Positions 42,710-51,943 are shown, counted from the first letter of the stretch. The stretch is 64,000 nt of DNA from JALQTD01 sp036825655 (GCA_036825655.1 DAISXU010000002.1:1-64000), one strand, 5' to 3'. Notes: a model not told the origin generated them from the sequence alone. A program made the numbers and translations.

Positions 42710-43858
42710 TCAGAGGGTTCCTCGGTTCTCTTGCTCTCGTTCGATGGCTTCGAACAGGGCCTTGAAATTGCCTTTACCGAAGGACTTTGCGCCCTTGCGC
42801 TGGATGATTTCAAAGAACATGGTAGGGCGGTCGACGACGGGCTTTGTGAAGAGTTGCAGCAAATAACCTTCGTCATCGCGGTCGATGAGAATCCCCAGCT
42901 CTTTCAAAGGTTCAAGGTCTTCATCGATGGTGCCCACTCGATCCAAAACCGTGTCATAATAGGTCTTGGGAACTTGTAAAAATTCAATTCCTCGGTCTCT
43001 CAATTGGGTGACCGTCTCGATGATGTTGTCCGTTGCAACGGCGATGTGCTGCACGCCGGCGCCTTGGTAAAAATCGATGTACTCCTCGATTTGGGATTTC
43101 TTCCTGCCCTCGGCGGGCTCGTTGATTGGGAATTTGATGCGACCGTTTCCATTGGACATCACCTTGGACATCAAGGCCGTGTATTCGGTCGAAATGTCCT
43201 TGTCGTCGAAAGAAATGAGCTGGGCAAACCCCATGACTTTGGCATAAAATTCGGTCCACTTGTTCATCTCTCCCCAACCCACGTTGCCCACCATGTGATC
43301 GACGAATTTCAATCCCACTTCGCTGGAACGGAATGCAGGATTCCAAGGCTGATACCCAGGCAGGAATGTCCCGGTGTAGTCCTTGCGTTCTACGAATACA
43401 TGGATGGTTTCGCCATAGGTTTCAATGGCGCTCAGCACCACCCGGCCGTCTCCGTCTTCCAGGACTTTGGGTTCAAAGACGCTGGTCGCGCCTCGTTGGG
43501 TTGTTTCTTTCCAGCTCGAAGTGGCGTCATCCACCCACAGGGCGACCGCTTTGACGCCATCTCCGTGCTTGCTAACATGCTCGTTGATGGGCCCACCGGA
43601 CACCAACGAGGTGGTCAATACGAGGGTGATTTTGTCCTGCCGCAAAACGTAAGATACGCGGTCCTTCACTCCAGTCTCTAAACCGGCGAAAGCAACGGGT
43701 TGGAAGCCCCAAGCCGTCATGTAATAGTGGGCGCTCTGCTTGGCGTTGCCGCAGTACAATTCAATGTGGTCCGTGCCCAAGAGGGGCAGAAAATCCTCTG
43801 CTTCGGGGATTACTTTTTCTAATTCTGGGGAGGCGTTCATTTCGCTGGTATTTCGCAT
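42710..43858 (-). CDS. hppD: 4-hydroxyphenylpyruvate dioxygenase
   Basis: A 382-residue non-haem iron enzyme that turns 4-hydroxyphenylpyruvate into homogentisate in tyrosine catabolism. Two VOC-type domains are present; the iron ligands lie in 'VDHMVGNV' (His), 'VQHIAVATDN' (His) and 'MFFEIIQRKGA' (Glu). The C-terminal 'GKGNFKALFEAIEREQ' is a family signature. An in-frame ATG at 43840 is an equally good start. The homogentisate dioxygenase gene lies 15 bp upstream, giving the next step of the pathway in the same unit. Confidence 0.95.
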   Translation of the reverse strand: MRNTSEMNASPELEKVIPEAEDFLPLLGTDHIELYCGNAKQSAHYYMTAWGFQPVAFAGLETGVKDRVSYVLRQDKITLVLTTSLVSGGPINEHVSKHGDGVKAVALWVDDATSSWKETTQRGATSVFEPKVLEDGDGRVVLSAIETYGETIHVFVERKDYTGTFLPGYQPWNPAFRSSEVGLKFVDHMVGNVGWGEMNKWTEFYAKVMGFAQLISFDDKDISTEYTALMSKVMSNGNGRIKFPINEPAEGRKKSQIEEYIDFYQGAGVQHIAVATDNIIETVTQLRDRGIEFLQVPKTYYDTVLDRVGTIDEDLEPLKELGILIDRDDEGYLLQLFTKPVVDRPTMFFEIIQRKGAKSFGKGNFKALFEAIEREQENRGTL

Positions 43859-43873
43859 TCAAAGGTAGGCCAC

Positions 43874-45043
43874 TCACATTCCAGGTTCGAGCCAGGAGCG
43901 CAGATAGCCCGGATCTTCGATGTCCAGGGCTTGTTGGGTGACTTGGAGGGGTCGGAAGGTATCCACCATCACGGCAAGTTCTTCTGTGCCGGACTTGCCG
44001 ATGCTGGCTTCGTATGTACCCGGGTGAGGGCCGTGCGGAATGCCTGCGGGGTGCAAGCTGATGTCTCCTCTGTCAATCCCCTTCCTGCTCATGAAATCCC
44101 CTTCGACATAATAGAGGACTTCGTCGCTATCGATGTTGCTGTGGTTGTACGGAGCTGGTATGGACTCCGGGTGGTAATCGTACAACCTGGGAACAAACGA
44201 GCAAATCACAAATCCATCCGTTTCAAAGGTTTGATGAACGGGCGGGGGTTGGTGAACGCGGCCGGTGATGGGCTCAAAGTCGTGAATGGAAAAGGCATAA
44301 GGAAAGTGGTATCCATCCCATCCCACCACATCGAATGGATGGCTGGCGTAGATGAAGTCATGGAGGAATCCCTCCTTTTTGATATGGATGGTGAATTCGC
44401 CGATTTCATCGTGGGTTTCCAACTTTTCTGGGGCACGCATGTCCCGTTCGCAATAGGGACTGTGTTCGAGCAACTGCCCAAAATGGTTGCGGTACCGCTT
44501 GGGCGTGTAGACCGGCGAAGTGCTTTCGATGACCAGCAACCGGTTGGAGGAGGTTTCAAATTCCAGCCGGTAAATCATGCCCCGTGGGATGACCAAATAA
44601 TCGCCAGGAGAGAACGGGATGTTGCCCAACATGGAGCAGAGCGTGCCGCTGCCGTCATGAACAAAAAGCACTTCATCGCAGTCGGCATTTTTGTAAAAGG
44701 CATCTTGTGCCATGCTTTCGGTCGGGGCCGCCAAGGACAGAATAACATCCGAATTGAACAAGACAGGAGTCTTGGCCTTCAAATAATCCGGTTGAGGTTG
44801 GACCTTGAAGCCCTCGAGTTTTCGGCTGATCAAATTCTGATCCATCGCCGCTACAGGCCGCACATCCAAACTTGCGCCAACTCCCTTCACCATGGTGGGG
44901 CGGTGCACATGGTAGAGCAGCGAGCTCATGCCCACGAACCCAATGGTGCCAAAAAGCTGCTCATAATAGAGCGTTCCGTCCGGTTTTCTGAATTGCGTGT
45001 GCCGCTTCTGAGGGAATTTCCCGAGTCGATGGTAAAAAGGCAT
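43874..45043 (-). CDS. hmgA: Homogentisate 1,2-dioxygenase
   Basis: A 389-residue cupin-fold iron dioxygenase that opens the homogentisate ring to maleylacetoacetate. Family hallmarks are 'NIDSDEVLYYVEGDFMSR', 'ISLHPAGIPHGPHPG' with the iron-binding histidines, and 'HPFDVVGWDGYHFPY'. Length is a little below the 430-440 residues of many homologues but matches the bacterial short form. It is followed 15 bp on by hppD. The later enzymes of the route (maleylacetoacetate isomerase, fumarylacetoacetase) are not in the window. Confidence 0.95.
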   Translation of the reverse strand: MPFYHRLGKFPQKRHTQFRKPDGTLYYEQLFGTIGFVGMSSLLYHVHRPTMVKGVGASLDVRPVAAMDQNLISRKLEGFKVQPQPDYLKAKTPVLFNSDVILSLAAPTESMAQDAFYKNADCDEVLFVHDGSGTLCSMLGNIPFSPGDYLVIPRGMIYRLEFETSSNRLLVIESTSPVYTPKRYRNHFGQLLEHSPYCERDMRAPEKLETHDEIGEFTIHIKKEGFLHDFIYASHPFDVVGWDGYHFPYAFSIHDFEPITGRVHQPPPVHQTFETDGFVICSFVPRLYDYHPESIPAPYNHSNIDSDEVLYYVEGDFMSRKGIDRGDISLHPAGIPHGPHPGTYEASIGKSGTEELAVMVDTFRPLQVTQQALDIEDPGYLRSWLEPGM

Positions 45044-45147
45044 AATGGAGATGGTCTTTCTCTGGCCAAATTACTTCAACTTGAACCGCTACTTCCTGAC
45101 GGGACCAGAATTTCCTTGAATGGGCCGTTTTTAGGCACGAGACCGAT

Positions 45148-46140
45148 TCAATCAGCAGCAGCCCACCACGGGGGTTCTCCCTTCTTGTTCAGGCGCCAAC
45201 GAAGAGCCAGCTTTTCCCCAGCTTCAAGGGGCTCACCCCAGCTGAGTCTGTTTTTGCGAACGATGGCTTTCATGCTTACGCCAACTCGCTGTGAGAAATC
45301 CCAAAGGGATTCATCCGGCAGCGGGGTTCCCCAGGCCACCTGGCTGCGTGACCTCTTGGGTTGCAAATAGACGATCTCACCTTGTGTCAAGGCATGGCCG
45401 ACTGATTTCCGCTCCACCTCGTTGTACTGGTAGAACTGCCAAGGCATCATGTCCAAGAGTTCCGCGAGGGACTCGTAGGTGTCTCCTTTGTTCGCTAGAA
45501 TGTACTCAACCACATTGTCGGAGACCAAAATTTCCCGTCCGGAGGTCAAACGTTGGCTGGTCAATTCGTCTCGGCCCTGATTCCAAGCTGCATCGGATTC
45601 CATCAAAGCAATGGCTTGGTCATCGAAGCGGTAAAGTTCATAGCGCTCGACCAAGTCGATGAGTTTGTCAGCGTATTGTGGGTTGGTGGCGTAACCGCAT
45701 CGCTTCAGCCCTTTGGCCCAGCCTTTGTAATCAAGAATCTCCAACTCGAACAAAGATTCATACCGCGAACGCTTCAAGAAATCGCTGTGGTCGTTGAAAC
45801 TGTCTGCGGCGTCTTCATACACCCGAAAACACTCTCCCTTTTCGTCATCGTCGTGGTAAGTTCTTCCCCCAGTCCAGTCGCTGTGGCATTTGATGCCGAA
45901 GTGGTTGTTTGAAACACTGGCTAACTCGCTGTTGCCGTTCCCGCTTTCCAGAATTCCTTGGGCCAAGGTGATGCTCGCAGGAATTTTGTGATCAATCATT
46001 TGCCGAATGGCCACATCGCTCCACTGGGCAATGTAATCTTGTGGCTTCGCCGCGGGAGCTTGGGCACTTGCGTTTTGCAGGGAGAGCGTCCCTAAACAAC
46101 ACGCTACAAGGAGCTTCAACAGGTCGATTTTCAATCTCAT
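45148..46140 (-). CDS. Secreted glucosaminidase with LysM domains
   Basis: A 330-residue peptidoglycan hydrolase with a signal peptide ('LLVACCLGTLSLQNASAQ'). Residues 35-165 are a GH73 (FlgJ-type) glucosaminidase with catalytic Glu in 'ILESGNGNSELA' and 'NNHFGIKCHSDW' plus 'FRVYEDAADSFNDHSDFL'. Two LysM-like segments follow: 'EYILANKGDTYESLAELL' and 'LWDFSQRVGVSMKAIVRKN'. It should trim the glycan chains of the cell wall in growth or division. It stands as a single gene, with about 100 non-coding bases toward hmgA. Confidence 0.88.
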   Translation of the reverse strand: MRLKIDLLKLLVACCLGTLSLQNASAQAPAAKPQDYIAQWSDVAIRQMIDHKIPASITLAQGILESGNGNSELASVSNNHFGIKCHSDWTGGRTYHDDDEKGECFRVYEDAADSFNDHSDFLKRSRYESLFELEILDYKGWAKGLKRCGYATNPQYADKLIDLVERYELYRFDDQAIALMESDAAWNQGRDELTSQRLTSGREILVSDNVVEYILANKGDTYESLAELLDMMPWQFYQYNEVERKSVGHALTQGEIVYLQPKRSRSQVAWGTPLPDESLWDFSQRVGVSMKAIVRKNRLSWGEPLEAGEKLALRWRLNKKGEPPWWAAAD

Positions 46141-46216
46141 GGACGGGCAAATTTACCGCGCACCTAGAGGCACATATCAGCGCTGAATAGCTTCATATCA
46201 ACGACCCAATGTGAAC

Positions 46217-46651
46217 TCAGTGGCTTGGCAATTCCACGCCGTCCAATTCACGGATCAATGTTCCATCAGGGCTAAAAAACTGCCACGTCCCAACCGATTC
46301 GCCCTTTGGGCTGTATTGGCCTCGGATGTTGATGTTGCCATTGGGATGCCAAGTTCTGTATGGACCGACCTGAATGCCTCGTTCGTAATGGTGCTCTGAC
46401 CAGGGTTTCCCATCTGGGTAGTGGGCCCGCCAAACGCCCGTTTTCTTCCCTTCTGCATCGAACCGCCCCTCGCGATCCAATGCACCATTCTCGTAAAAAA
46501 ATCGTTCAAAAACGGTGTCCTTGTGGACCTGTTCCATGGTGTGCTTTGGAGCTCCCGTAGGCCAAACTTCTCGAATCACCACCTCCCGATGAGCATCAGC
46601 GCACCCCACCCCAATTACCCCAATTACCAACCAACCCGCCAACCGAATCAT
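46217..46651 (-). CDS. MORN-repeat-variant lipoprotein
   Basis: A 144-residue lipoprotein ('WLVIGVIGVGC') with three to four MORN-like variant repeats: 'RFFYENGALDREGRF', 'WRAHYPDGKPWSEHHY', 'YRTWHPNGNINIRGQY' and 'WQFFSPDGTLIREL'. Databases often name such proteins 'toxin-antitoxin YwqK family antitoxin', but no toxin gene is next to this one and the signal peptide argues against that. Its ATG overlaps the polyprenyl synthase stop (ATGA). Role unknown. Confidence 0.75.
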   Translation of the reverse strand: MIRLAGWLVIGVIGVGCADAHREVVIREVWPTGAPKHTMEQVHKDTVFERFFYENGALDREGRFDAEGKKTGVWRAHYPDGKPWSEHHYERGIQVGPYRTWHPNGNINIRGQYSPKGESVGTWQFFSPDGTLIRELDGVELPSH

Positions 46652-47640
46652 TTCTTTCGCTGTATCGTGTATTGCACCAAATCCCGCAGCGCCTCCCGAG
46701 AGGGGCTCAGCTCAAACGCCTGCAACATCTCCATTGCTTCTTCCAAGAGTTCGTCCATCCGTTTTCGGGCATAGGCCATTCCAGGTCCTTCCAAAACGGT
46801 TGTCATCACCTCTGCAACCGCTTTCGGGTCGTTGCTTCGGTATTTGACCAATCGGATGATGCGCCTCCGCTTCGATGAATCAGCTTGTTGCAGCGTATGG
46901 ATCAATGGCAGCGTCATTTTTCGCTCTTTGATGTCGACCCCTGTGGGCTTGCCAGTGCGTTCACCTTCGCCGAGGTCCAACAGGTCATCTTGGATTTGGA
47001 ATGCCAAACCCACCAACTCCCCAAATTTTCGCATCCGCTCAATTTCTTCATCCGATGCTCCAGCGGAAGCCGCCCCTGTGGCACAACATGCAGCAATGAG
47101 GGAGGCCGTTTTCCGCCGAATGATCTCGAAGTAGACCTCTTCAGTAATGTCCAAGCGACGGGCTTTTTCAATCTGAAGCAATTCCCCTTCCGAGATCTCA
47201 CGAACGGCTTGGGAAGTGATTTTCAGCAAATCATAGGTATCATCTTCTACGGCCATGAGCAATCCTCTCGACAGCAGGTAATCTCCAACTAAGACAGCGA
47301 CTTTCTTGCGCCAAAGGGCTTGAATGGAGAAAAACCCACGCCGCATGTCGCTTTCATCAACGACGTCGTCATGCACCAAGGTTGCCGTGTGAAGCAGCTC
47401 GATGAGGGATGCCGCAACTTGCGCTCGTTTCCCCAAAGGTTCTGTTGGAGCAAGATCAGCGTGCAGCCGGGCACTGAGAAAAACAAACAGCGGTCGCATT
47501 TGCTTCCCTTTCCGCCTCAAAATGTGCGCCATGATGATGTTCAGGAGCTGAACGTCCGTGCGCATGGCTTCTTTGAAGTGCGTTTTGAACGCTTCCATGT
47601 CGAGGGCGACCGGAGCTTGGATGGATTTGATTCTGCTCAT
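46648..47640 (-). CDS. Polyprenyl diphosphate synthase
   Basis: A 330-residue trans-prenyl transferase, most likely making the octa- or heptaprenyl side chain of menaquinone. The first Asp-rich motif is 'HDDVVDESDMRRG' (FARM) and the second 'QIQDDLLDLGEG' (SARM), with 'GKQMRP' at the isopentenyl diphosphate site. ATG 47640 is used; an ATG at 47652 is also in frame. Its stop overlaps the start of the MORN lipoprotein. It is divergent from yicC with about 70 bp between. Chain length cannot be read from the sequence. Confidence 0.9.
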   Translation of the reverse strand: MSRIKSIQAPVALDMEAFKTHFKEAMRTDVQLLNIIMAHILRRKGKQMRPLFVFLSARLHADLAPTEPLGKRAQVAASLIELLHTATLVHDDVVDESDMRRGFFSIQALWRKKVAVLVGDYLLSRGLLMAVEDDTYDLLKITSQAVREISEGELLQIEKARRLDITEEVYFEIIRRKTASLIAACCATGAASAGASDEEIERMRKFGELVGLAFQIQDDLLDLGEGERTGKPTGVDIKERKMTLPLIHTLQQADSSKRRRIIRLVKYRSNDPKAVAEVMTTVLEGPGMAYARKRMDELLEEAMEMLQAFELSPSREALRDLVQYTIQRKK

Positions 47641-47687
47641 TGAGGCGTACAAAGGTACGTACGGCAGCGCAGGAGGTGGGGGTTGTC

Positions 47688-47695
47688 TATCTTTG
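47688..47695 (+). promoter_or_regulatory. -7 element (TATCTTTG) of the yicC operon
   Basis: A TAnnTTTG element 17 bp before the yicC ATG, in the gap between divergent genes. A clear -33 TTG is not seen. Confidence 0.55.
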
Positions 47696-47711
47696 GCGCA
47701 AATCTCGCTCT

Positions 47712-48584
47712 ATGATTCGATCCATGACCGGTTACGGGAAGGCCACGGGCGTCATCGGCAACCGCCGCTACACCGTTGAAGTACGCTCCCTGAATGGCAA
47801 GCAATTGGACCTTTCGGTTCGCATGCCCAGTGCATTTCGCGAGCGAGAAATGGCCATTCGAAAGCAGGTTGGTGCCGAACTGATCCGAGGCAAATCTGAC
47901 TTATCGATTCACTATGAGCAAGAGGAAGGAGATGCCCGCAACCAATTGAATGAGTCGGTTGTGAAGGGTTACTTGGCCCAGATTCGTTCCCTCGCAGCCT
48001 CTGAGTCCATTGCTTCTGGAGATTGGATTGGTGCCGCACTGCGGTTGCCGGATGCCGTTCAGCAATCCAAGGATGAATTGGACGAAGAATCTTGGACGAT
48101 GTTGGATGCGTTGATTCAAAAAGCGCTTGCTGCCTTCAATGCCTTTCGCGAGCAAGAAGGCAGGGCTTTGGCGGCTGATTTTAAGGCCAACTTAGACTCC
48201 ATCGGTGAGGTGGAATCGGGTTTGGATGACCTCTTGGAAGCTCGGTTGAATCGTGTAAAAAGCCGCATTTACAGCCATTTGGAGGAGGCCATGCAACGGG
48301 GCCGAATTGACGAAAACCGCTTTGAGCAGGAAGTGCTTTTCTACCTCGAAAAAATGGATGTCAGTGAGGAGCGCGTCAGGCTGAGGGCGCATTTGAGTTT
48401 GTTCAAGGAAATTTTAGAAGCGCCTCCCGGTCAAGGAAAAAAATTGGGGTTTGTTGCGCAAGAGATTGGAAGGGAGGTGAATACGTTGGGATCGAAAGCA
48501 AACGATGCCGAGATTCAACGGCTGGTGGTTGGGATGAAAGATGATTTGGAGAAAATCAAGGAACAAGTTCTGAACGTGCTGTAA
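47712..48584 (+). CDS. yicC: YicC-family endoribonuclease
   Basis: A 290-residue member of the YicC/YloC family, studied in other bacteria as an RNase that acts on mRNA or small RNA. 'MIRSMTGYGKA' is the family N-terminus and 'ALRLPDAVQQ', 'EAMQRGRIDENRFEQEVLFY' and 'GKKLGFVAQEIGREVNTLGSKANDAEI' the C-terminal signature. The start at 47712 fits the TATCTTTG element ahead of it. The stop and the next ATG share bases (TAATG), so gmk is translationally coupled, the order seen in many bacteria. Confidence 0.93.
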   Translation: MIRSMTGYGKATGVIGNRRYTVEVRSLNGKQLDLSVRMPSAFREREMAIRKQVGAELIRGKSDLSIHYEQEEGDARNQLNESVVKGYLAQIRSLAASESIASGDWIGAALRLPDAVQQSKDELDEESWTMLDALIQKALAAFNAFREQEGRALAADFKANLDSIGEVESGLDDLLEARLNRVKSRIYSHLEEAMQRGRIDENRFEQEVLFYLEKMDVSEERVRLRAHLSLFKEILEAPPGQGKKLGFVAQEIGREVNTLGSKANDAEIQRLVVGMKDDLEKIKEQVLNVL

Positions 48585-49183
48585 TGATGCATTCGCCTGC
48601 CACTGGTAAAGCAGTCATTTTCTCGGCGCCATCGGGTTCGGGAAAAACAACGATTGTAAGGCACCTATTGGAGCACGTTGGCTGTCCGATGGGCTTTTCG
48701 GTCAGCGCGACCACCCGCCCAAGTCGAGGCTTGGAGCGCGATGGAGTTGATTACCACTTCTTGACGCTTGAAGAATTCAAGAAGCGGGTTGATGACGGCG
48801 CCTTTGTTGAATGGGAAGAGGTGTATCCTGGGAAGTGCTATGGCACGCTTCGCTCGGAGTTGGAGCGCATGTGGAGTTTGGGTGAAACGGCATTATTTGA
48901 TGTGGACGTTGAAGGAGGTGTGAACTTGCGTGAGGCACTGGGCGACCAAGCCCTAAGTGTTTTTATACAACCCCCATCACTGGAGGTTTTACGTGCCCGA
49001 CTGACCCGTCGGGGAACGGATTCTGCAGAAGTGATTGAGGAGCGGCTGAAGAAGGCTGAGCGCGAGTTGGAGTATGCGAGTCGATTTGACGCTGTGCTAG
49101 TCAATGACGATCTAGAGTTGGCTTGCGCCCAAGCCATTCAATTGGTTCGGGAGTTCATCGGTTATACCCTCCCCACCCCATGA
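48584..49183 (+). CDS. gmk: Guanylate kinase
   Basis: A 199-residue kinase turning GMP into GDP with ATP, an essential nucleotide step. The P-loop is 'SAPSGSGKTTI' (about 14-24); 'SVSATTRPSRGLERDGVDYH' and 'FVEWEEVYPGKCYGT' are the GMP-binding regions, and 'LFDVDVEGGVN' the Walker B-like site. Standard length. Its first base is the last A of the yicC stop and its TGA overlaps the nadD start, so the three genes are coupled. Confidence 0.96.
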   Translation: MMHSPATGKAVIFSAPSGSGKTTIVRHLLEHVGCPMGFSVSATTRPSRGLERDGVDYHFLTLEEFKKRVDDGAFVEWEEVYPGKCYGTLRSELERMWSLGETALFDVDVEGGVNLREALGDQALSVFIQPPSLEVLRARLTRRGTDSAEVIEERLKKAERELEYASRFDAVLVNDDLELACAQAIQLVREFIGYTLPTP

Positions 49184-49788
49184 TGCCACCCCGCAAAATT
49201 GGATTGTACTTCGGGTCGTTTAACCCCATTCACATGGGCCACCTCGTGATTGCAAACCACATGGCGACGCACACGGATTTGGATGAAGTTTGGTTGGTGG
49301 TCACCCCGCAATCACCGCATAAGCAACGCAGCGCCTTGATTGCCTTCGACCACCGCATGCAGATGGTGCGGTTGGCCATTTCCGACAATGCCGCACTTTC
49401 GGCTACGGATGTGGAGTCCCGGCTCATGGAGCCTCATTACACGGCGGCCACCATGCGCTACATGCGGCAGGAACATCCTGAGGTTGAATTCAGCATCATC
49501 ATTGGAGAGGACAATTTTGACACGCTTCATACGTGGAAAGACTACCTGGATTTGTTAGAACATCACCGGTTTTTGGTCTATCCTCGGCGCACCCCGGACG
49601 TGCCACTTGCGAATGTGGAAGAAGGTGTTTCGTGGAGCCATCAAAAGGTTCACCCATGCAACGCCCCCATGATTAGCATTTCCTCAACCTATTTGAGGCA
49701 GGCCATTTTGAACAAGAAGGACATCCGTTACTTGTTGCCAGACAAGGTGCTCAACTACATTGGGAGCAATCACCTTTACGAGGATTGA
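49180..49788 (+). CDS. nadD: Nicotinate-nucleotide adenylyltransferase
   Basis: A 202-residue enzyme adding AMP to nicotinate mononucleotide in NAD synthesis. 'YFGSFNPIHMGHL' is the nucleotidyltransferase HxGH motif and 'ISISSTYLRQ' the ISSTxIR motif. I start at ATG 49180, which overlaps the gmk stop (ATGA); a neighbouring ATG at 49183 is equivalent. Its TGA directly abuts the stop of pth on the other strand. Confidence 0.94.
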   Translation: MMPPRKIGLYFGSFNPIHMGHLVIANHMATHTDLDEVWLVVTPQSPHKQRSALIAFDHRMQMVRLAISDNAALSATDVESRLMEPHYTAATMRYMRQEHPEVEFSIIIGEDNFDTLHTWKDYLDLLEHHRFLVYPRRTPDVPLANVEEGVSWSHQKVHPCNAPMISISSTYLRQAILNKKDIRYLLPDKVLNYIGSNHLYED

Positions 49789-50352
49789 TCACGTGTTGTT
49801 GAAGGCATTCATGGTGCGACCGAGCCCAGCGGTGGAGAAACTCCAGGTGCACTCAACGCAACGGTTCAACCGTTCTTCGAGTGCCTTGGCTTCGGCCTCG
49901 CTCCACTTTCCCAGAACATAATCTACTTGGGATCCCCGGTTGAAGGCGTCGCCGATTCCGAACCGCAACCTGGGGTATTGACTGGATTGCAGCACATGTT
50001 GTATGTCCTTCAATCCATTGTGTCCGCCGTCGGATCCCTTTCCCCGCATGCGCAAAGTTCCAAATGGCAAGGCCAAATCATCTGTGATGATAAGGACTTG
50101 ATCAACGGGGATTTTCTCGGCATCCATCCAATAACGAACCGCCTTTCCACTGAGGTTCATGTAGGTAGACGGTTTAAGCAAAACAAATTGCCTCGACTTG
50201 AAACGGAAAGTGGACACCTCGCCCAATCGAGCAGGAGCAAATTGTGCTCCCTTCGACTGGGCGATGGCATCCACGACCTTGAACCCGATGTTGTGTCGGG
50301 TTTCCTCATATTCAGCACCGGGATTTCCCAGACCGACAATGAGGTACTTCAT
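49789..50352 (-). CDS. pth: Peptidyl-tRNA hydrolase
   Basis: A 187-residue Pth enzyme that recycles peptidyl-tRNA fallen from ribosomes. 'IVGLGNPGAEYEETRHNIGF' carries the catalytic His and Asn region, with 'KPSTYMNLSG', 'DDLALPFG' and 'KGSDGGHNGLKDI' the other family blocks. ATG 50352 is chosen; longer starts would run into rplY. It follows rplY by 4 bp and prs further up, the classic prs, rplY, pth order. Confidence 0.95.
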   Translation of the reverse strand: MKYLIVGLGNPGAEYEETRHNIGFKVVDAIAQSKGAQFAPARLGEVSTFRFKSRQFVLLKPSTYMNLSGKAVRYWMDAEKIPVDQVLIITDDLALPFGTLRMRGKGSDGGHNGLKDIQHVLQSSQYPRLRFGIGDAFNRGSQVDYVLGKWSEAEAKALEERLNRCVECTWSFSTAGLGRTMNAFNNT

Positions 50353-50356
50353 TTTC

Positions 50357-50944
50357 TTATTCAGCTCCGCCTTCGTCGGCAGCGGCAGCAGCAGCAATTG
50401 CAGCACGCGTCCGCTTCACAGCAGCGATGAGGGTTGAGTCACTCAACAAAATCTCACACCCTTCGACGTTGAGGTCGCGAACACGGGTGTTGCTGCCGAT
50501 CTCCAAATTGGAAATGTCGACGGAGATGGACTCAGGCAAGTTGTTAGGCAATCCGCGCACAGGCACTCTGCGGTATTGCATTTCAAGGCGTCCACCGTTC
50601 ATTACACCTGGAGAAGTTCCGGTGGTGCGAACTGGTAATTCAACCCGCACAGGCTTGTTCGCGTCGAGCTGAAGTGCGTCGATGTGAATGATGTAGTCTG
50701 TAACGGGGTGGAATTGGATTTCTTGGAGGATGGTATCGTAAGTGGTACCGTCTACGTCCAAGGCAATCCGGAAGACATCCGGGTTGATGACCAAACGTTC
50801 GATGTCCAACTTCGCAACGTGGAAGTGGATTTGCTCGGTGCCTCCGTAAAGGACACCCGGGACACGACCTTCAACGCGGAGGGTCGCAGCATCTTTTTTC
50901 CCTACGCCCCCGCGAAGGGAGCCGCTCAATGATGCAGTCTTCAT
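50357..50944 (-). CDS. rplY: Ribosomal protein L25 (Ctc form)
   Basis: A 195-residue long-form L25/Ctc protein that binds 5S rRNA. The N-terminal L25 domain has 'RVEGRVPGVLYGG' and 'VTDYIIHIDALQL'; the C-terminal TL5/Ctc beta domain runs from about 95 to 180 with 'VPVRGLPNNLPESISVDIS'. The tail is a short Ala-rich stretch. It lies 12 bp downstream of prs and 4 bp before pth. Confidence 0.95.
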   Translation of the reverse strand: MKTASLSGSLRGGVGKKDAATLRVEGRVPGVLYGGTEQIHFHVAKLDIERLVINPDVFRIALDVDGTTYDTILQEIQFHPVTDYIIHIDALQLDANKPVRVELPVRTTGTSPGVMNGGRLEMQYRRVPVRGLPNNLPESISVDISNLEIGSNTRVRDLNVEGCEILLSDSTLIAAVKRTRAAIAAAAAADEGGAE

Positions 50945-50956
50945 AATGATATGGGT

Positions 50957-51886
50957 TTAAACAATAAGTTCTGAACTGATGGAACGCTCTTCTACGAGGC
51001 AGGTGAGCGTTTTTGCAAACAAATCGTGGACTGGAAGGACCTTGATTTTCTCGGTATTCTCGCCCTCTTTCAAAGGCATGCTATCGGTAATGACCAACTC
51101 CTGCAAGCTACTTTTCGCGATGCGGTCATAGGCTGGACCACTCAACACCCCATGCGTGCACAGTGCGCGTACGCTTCTCGCGCCATGCTCCATCATGAGG
51201 TCCGCCGCTTTCGTCAGTGTGCCTGCTGTATCGCACATGTCATCCACGAGGACGACATCCTTGTCGGCCACATTTCCAATGACGGTCATCGAGTCCACTT
51301 CATTTGCTACCGAGCGCTGCTTGTAGCAAATGGCCATGTCGACTCCAAGTCGCTTCGCATAACTGTTGGCGCGCTTCGTTCCTCCCGTGTCAGGCGTTGC
51401 AATGCACAGGGTACTTCTGTCCAATTGCTCCAGGTAAGGAATGAAAATCGTACTCGCATACAGATGATCCACGGGGACTTCGAAAAACCCTTGAATCTGG
51501 TCTGCGTGCAAGTCCATGGTGATGAGACGATCGATGCCAGCAGCAGTCAGCAGGTTAGCGACCAGCTTCGCCCCGATGGCCACGCGTGGCTTATCCTTGC
51601 GGTCTTGACGAGCCCAGCCGAAATAGGGAATCATTGCGATGATTCGTTTTGCGCTGGCTCGCTTGGCTGCGTCGATTAACAAAAGCAGCTCAAAAAGGTT
51701 GTCAGTCGGAGGGTAGGTGCCCTGAATGATGACCACTTCCTTGCCCCTGACCGTCTCCTCAATGCTCACCTGAAACTCACCATCGCTGAAGCGTGTGGTG
51801 TTCACAGGAATCAAATCCGCACCAAAAGCTTCGGCCACGCGGGCACCAAAAGCATGAGAGGAAGAACCAGCGAGGATTTTCAACAT
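50957..51886 (-). CDS. prs: Ribose-phosphate pyrophosphokinase
   Basis: A 309-residue PRPP synthetase making PRPP from ribose 5-phosphate and ATP for nucleotide, His and Trp synthesis. 'DLHADQIQGFFEVPVDHLYA' contains the metal and PRPP region and 'VLVDDMCDTAGTL' is the PRPP-binding motif. 'FSDGEFQVSIEETVRGKEV' is the N-terminal landmark. It has a promoter-like site at 51913-51943 and heads prs, rplY, pth. Confidence 0.96.
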   Translation of the reverse strand: MLKILAGSSSHAFGARVAEAFGADLIPVNTTRFSDGEFQVSIEETVRGKEVVIIQGTYPPTDNLFELLLLIDAAKRASAKRIIAMIPYFGWARQDRKDKPRVAIGAKLVANLLTAAGIDRLITMDLHADQIQGFFEVPVDHLYASTIFIPYLEQLDRSTLCIATPDTGGTKRANSYAKRLGVDMAICYKQRSVANEVDSMTVIGNVADKDVVLVDDMCDTAGTLTKAADLMMEHGARSVRALCTHGVLSGPAYDRIAKSSLQELVITDSMPLKEGENTEKIKVLPVHDLFAKTLTCLVEERSISSELIV

Positions 51887-51912
51887 GGCAGCGAGGCAAT
51901 TTTCAGGGGTGC

Positions 51913-51943
51913 AAATGTAAGCTATTTAACGTCCAACACCAAG
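51913..51943 (-). promoter_or_regulatory. Promoter of prs (TTG-N20-TACATTTG)
   Basis: Read leftward, TTG (51941-51943) is followed after 20 bases by TACATTTG (51913-51920), a good TAnnTTTG match. The prs ATG lies 26 bp beyond. Confidence 0.65.

Noticed and set aside
43931..45370. Long open frame (479 codons) on the plus strand opposite hmgA
   Set aside because: It mirrors homogentisate dioxygenase codons, has no domain resemblance and the opposite strand holds a certain gene.
46217..46651. Reading as an antitoxin (YwqK-type naming)
   Set aside because: The protein is a lipoprotein with MORN-like repeats and there is no toxin gene beside it.
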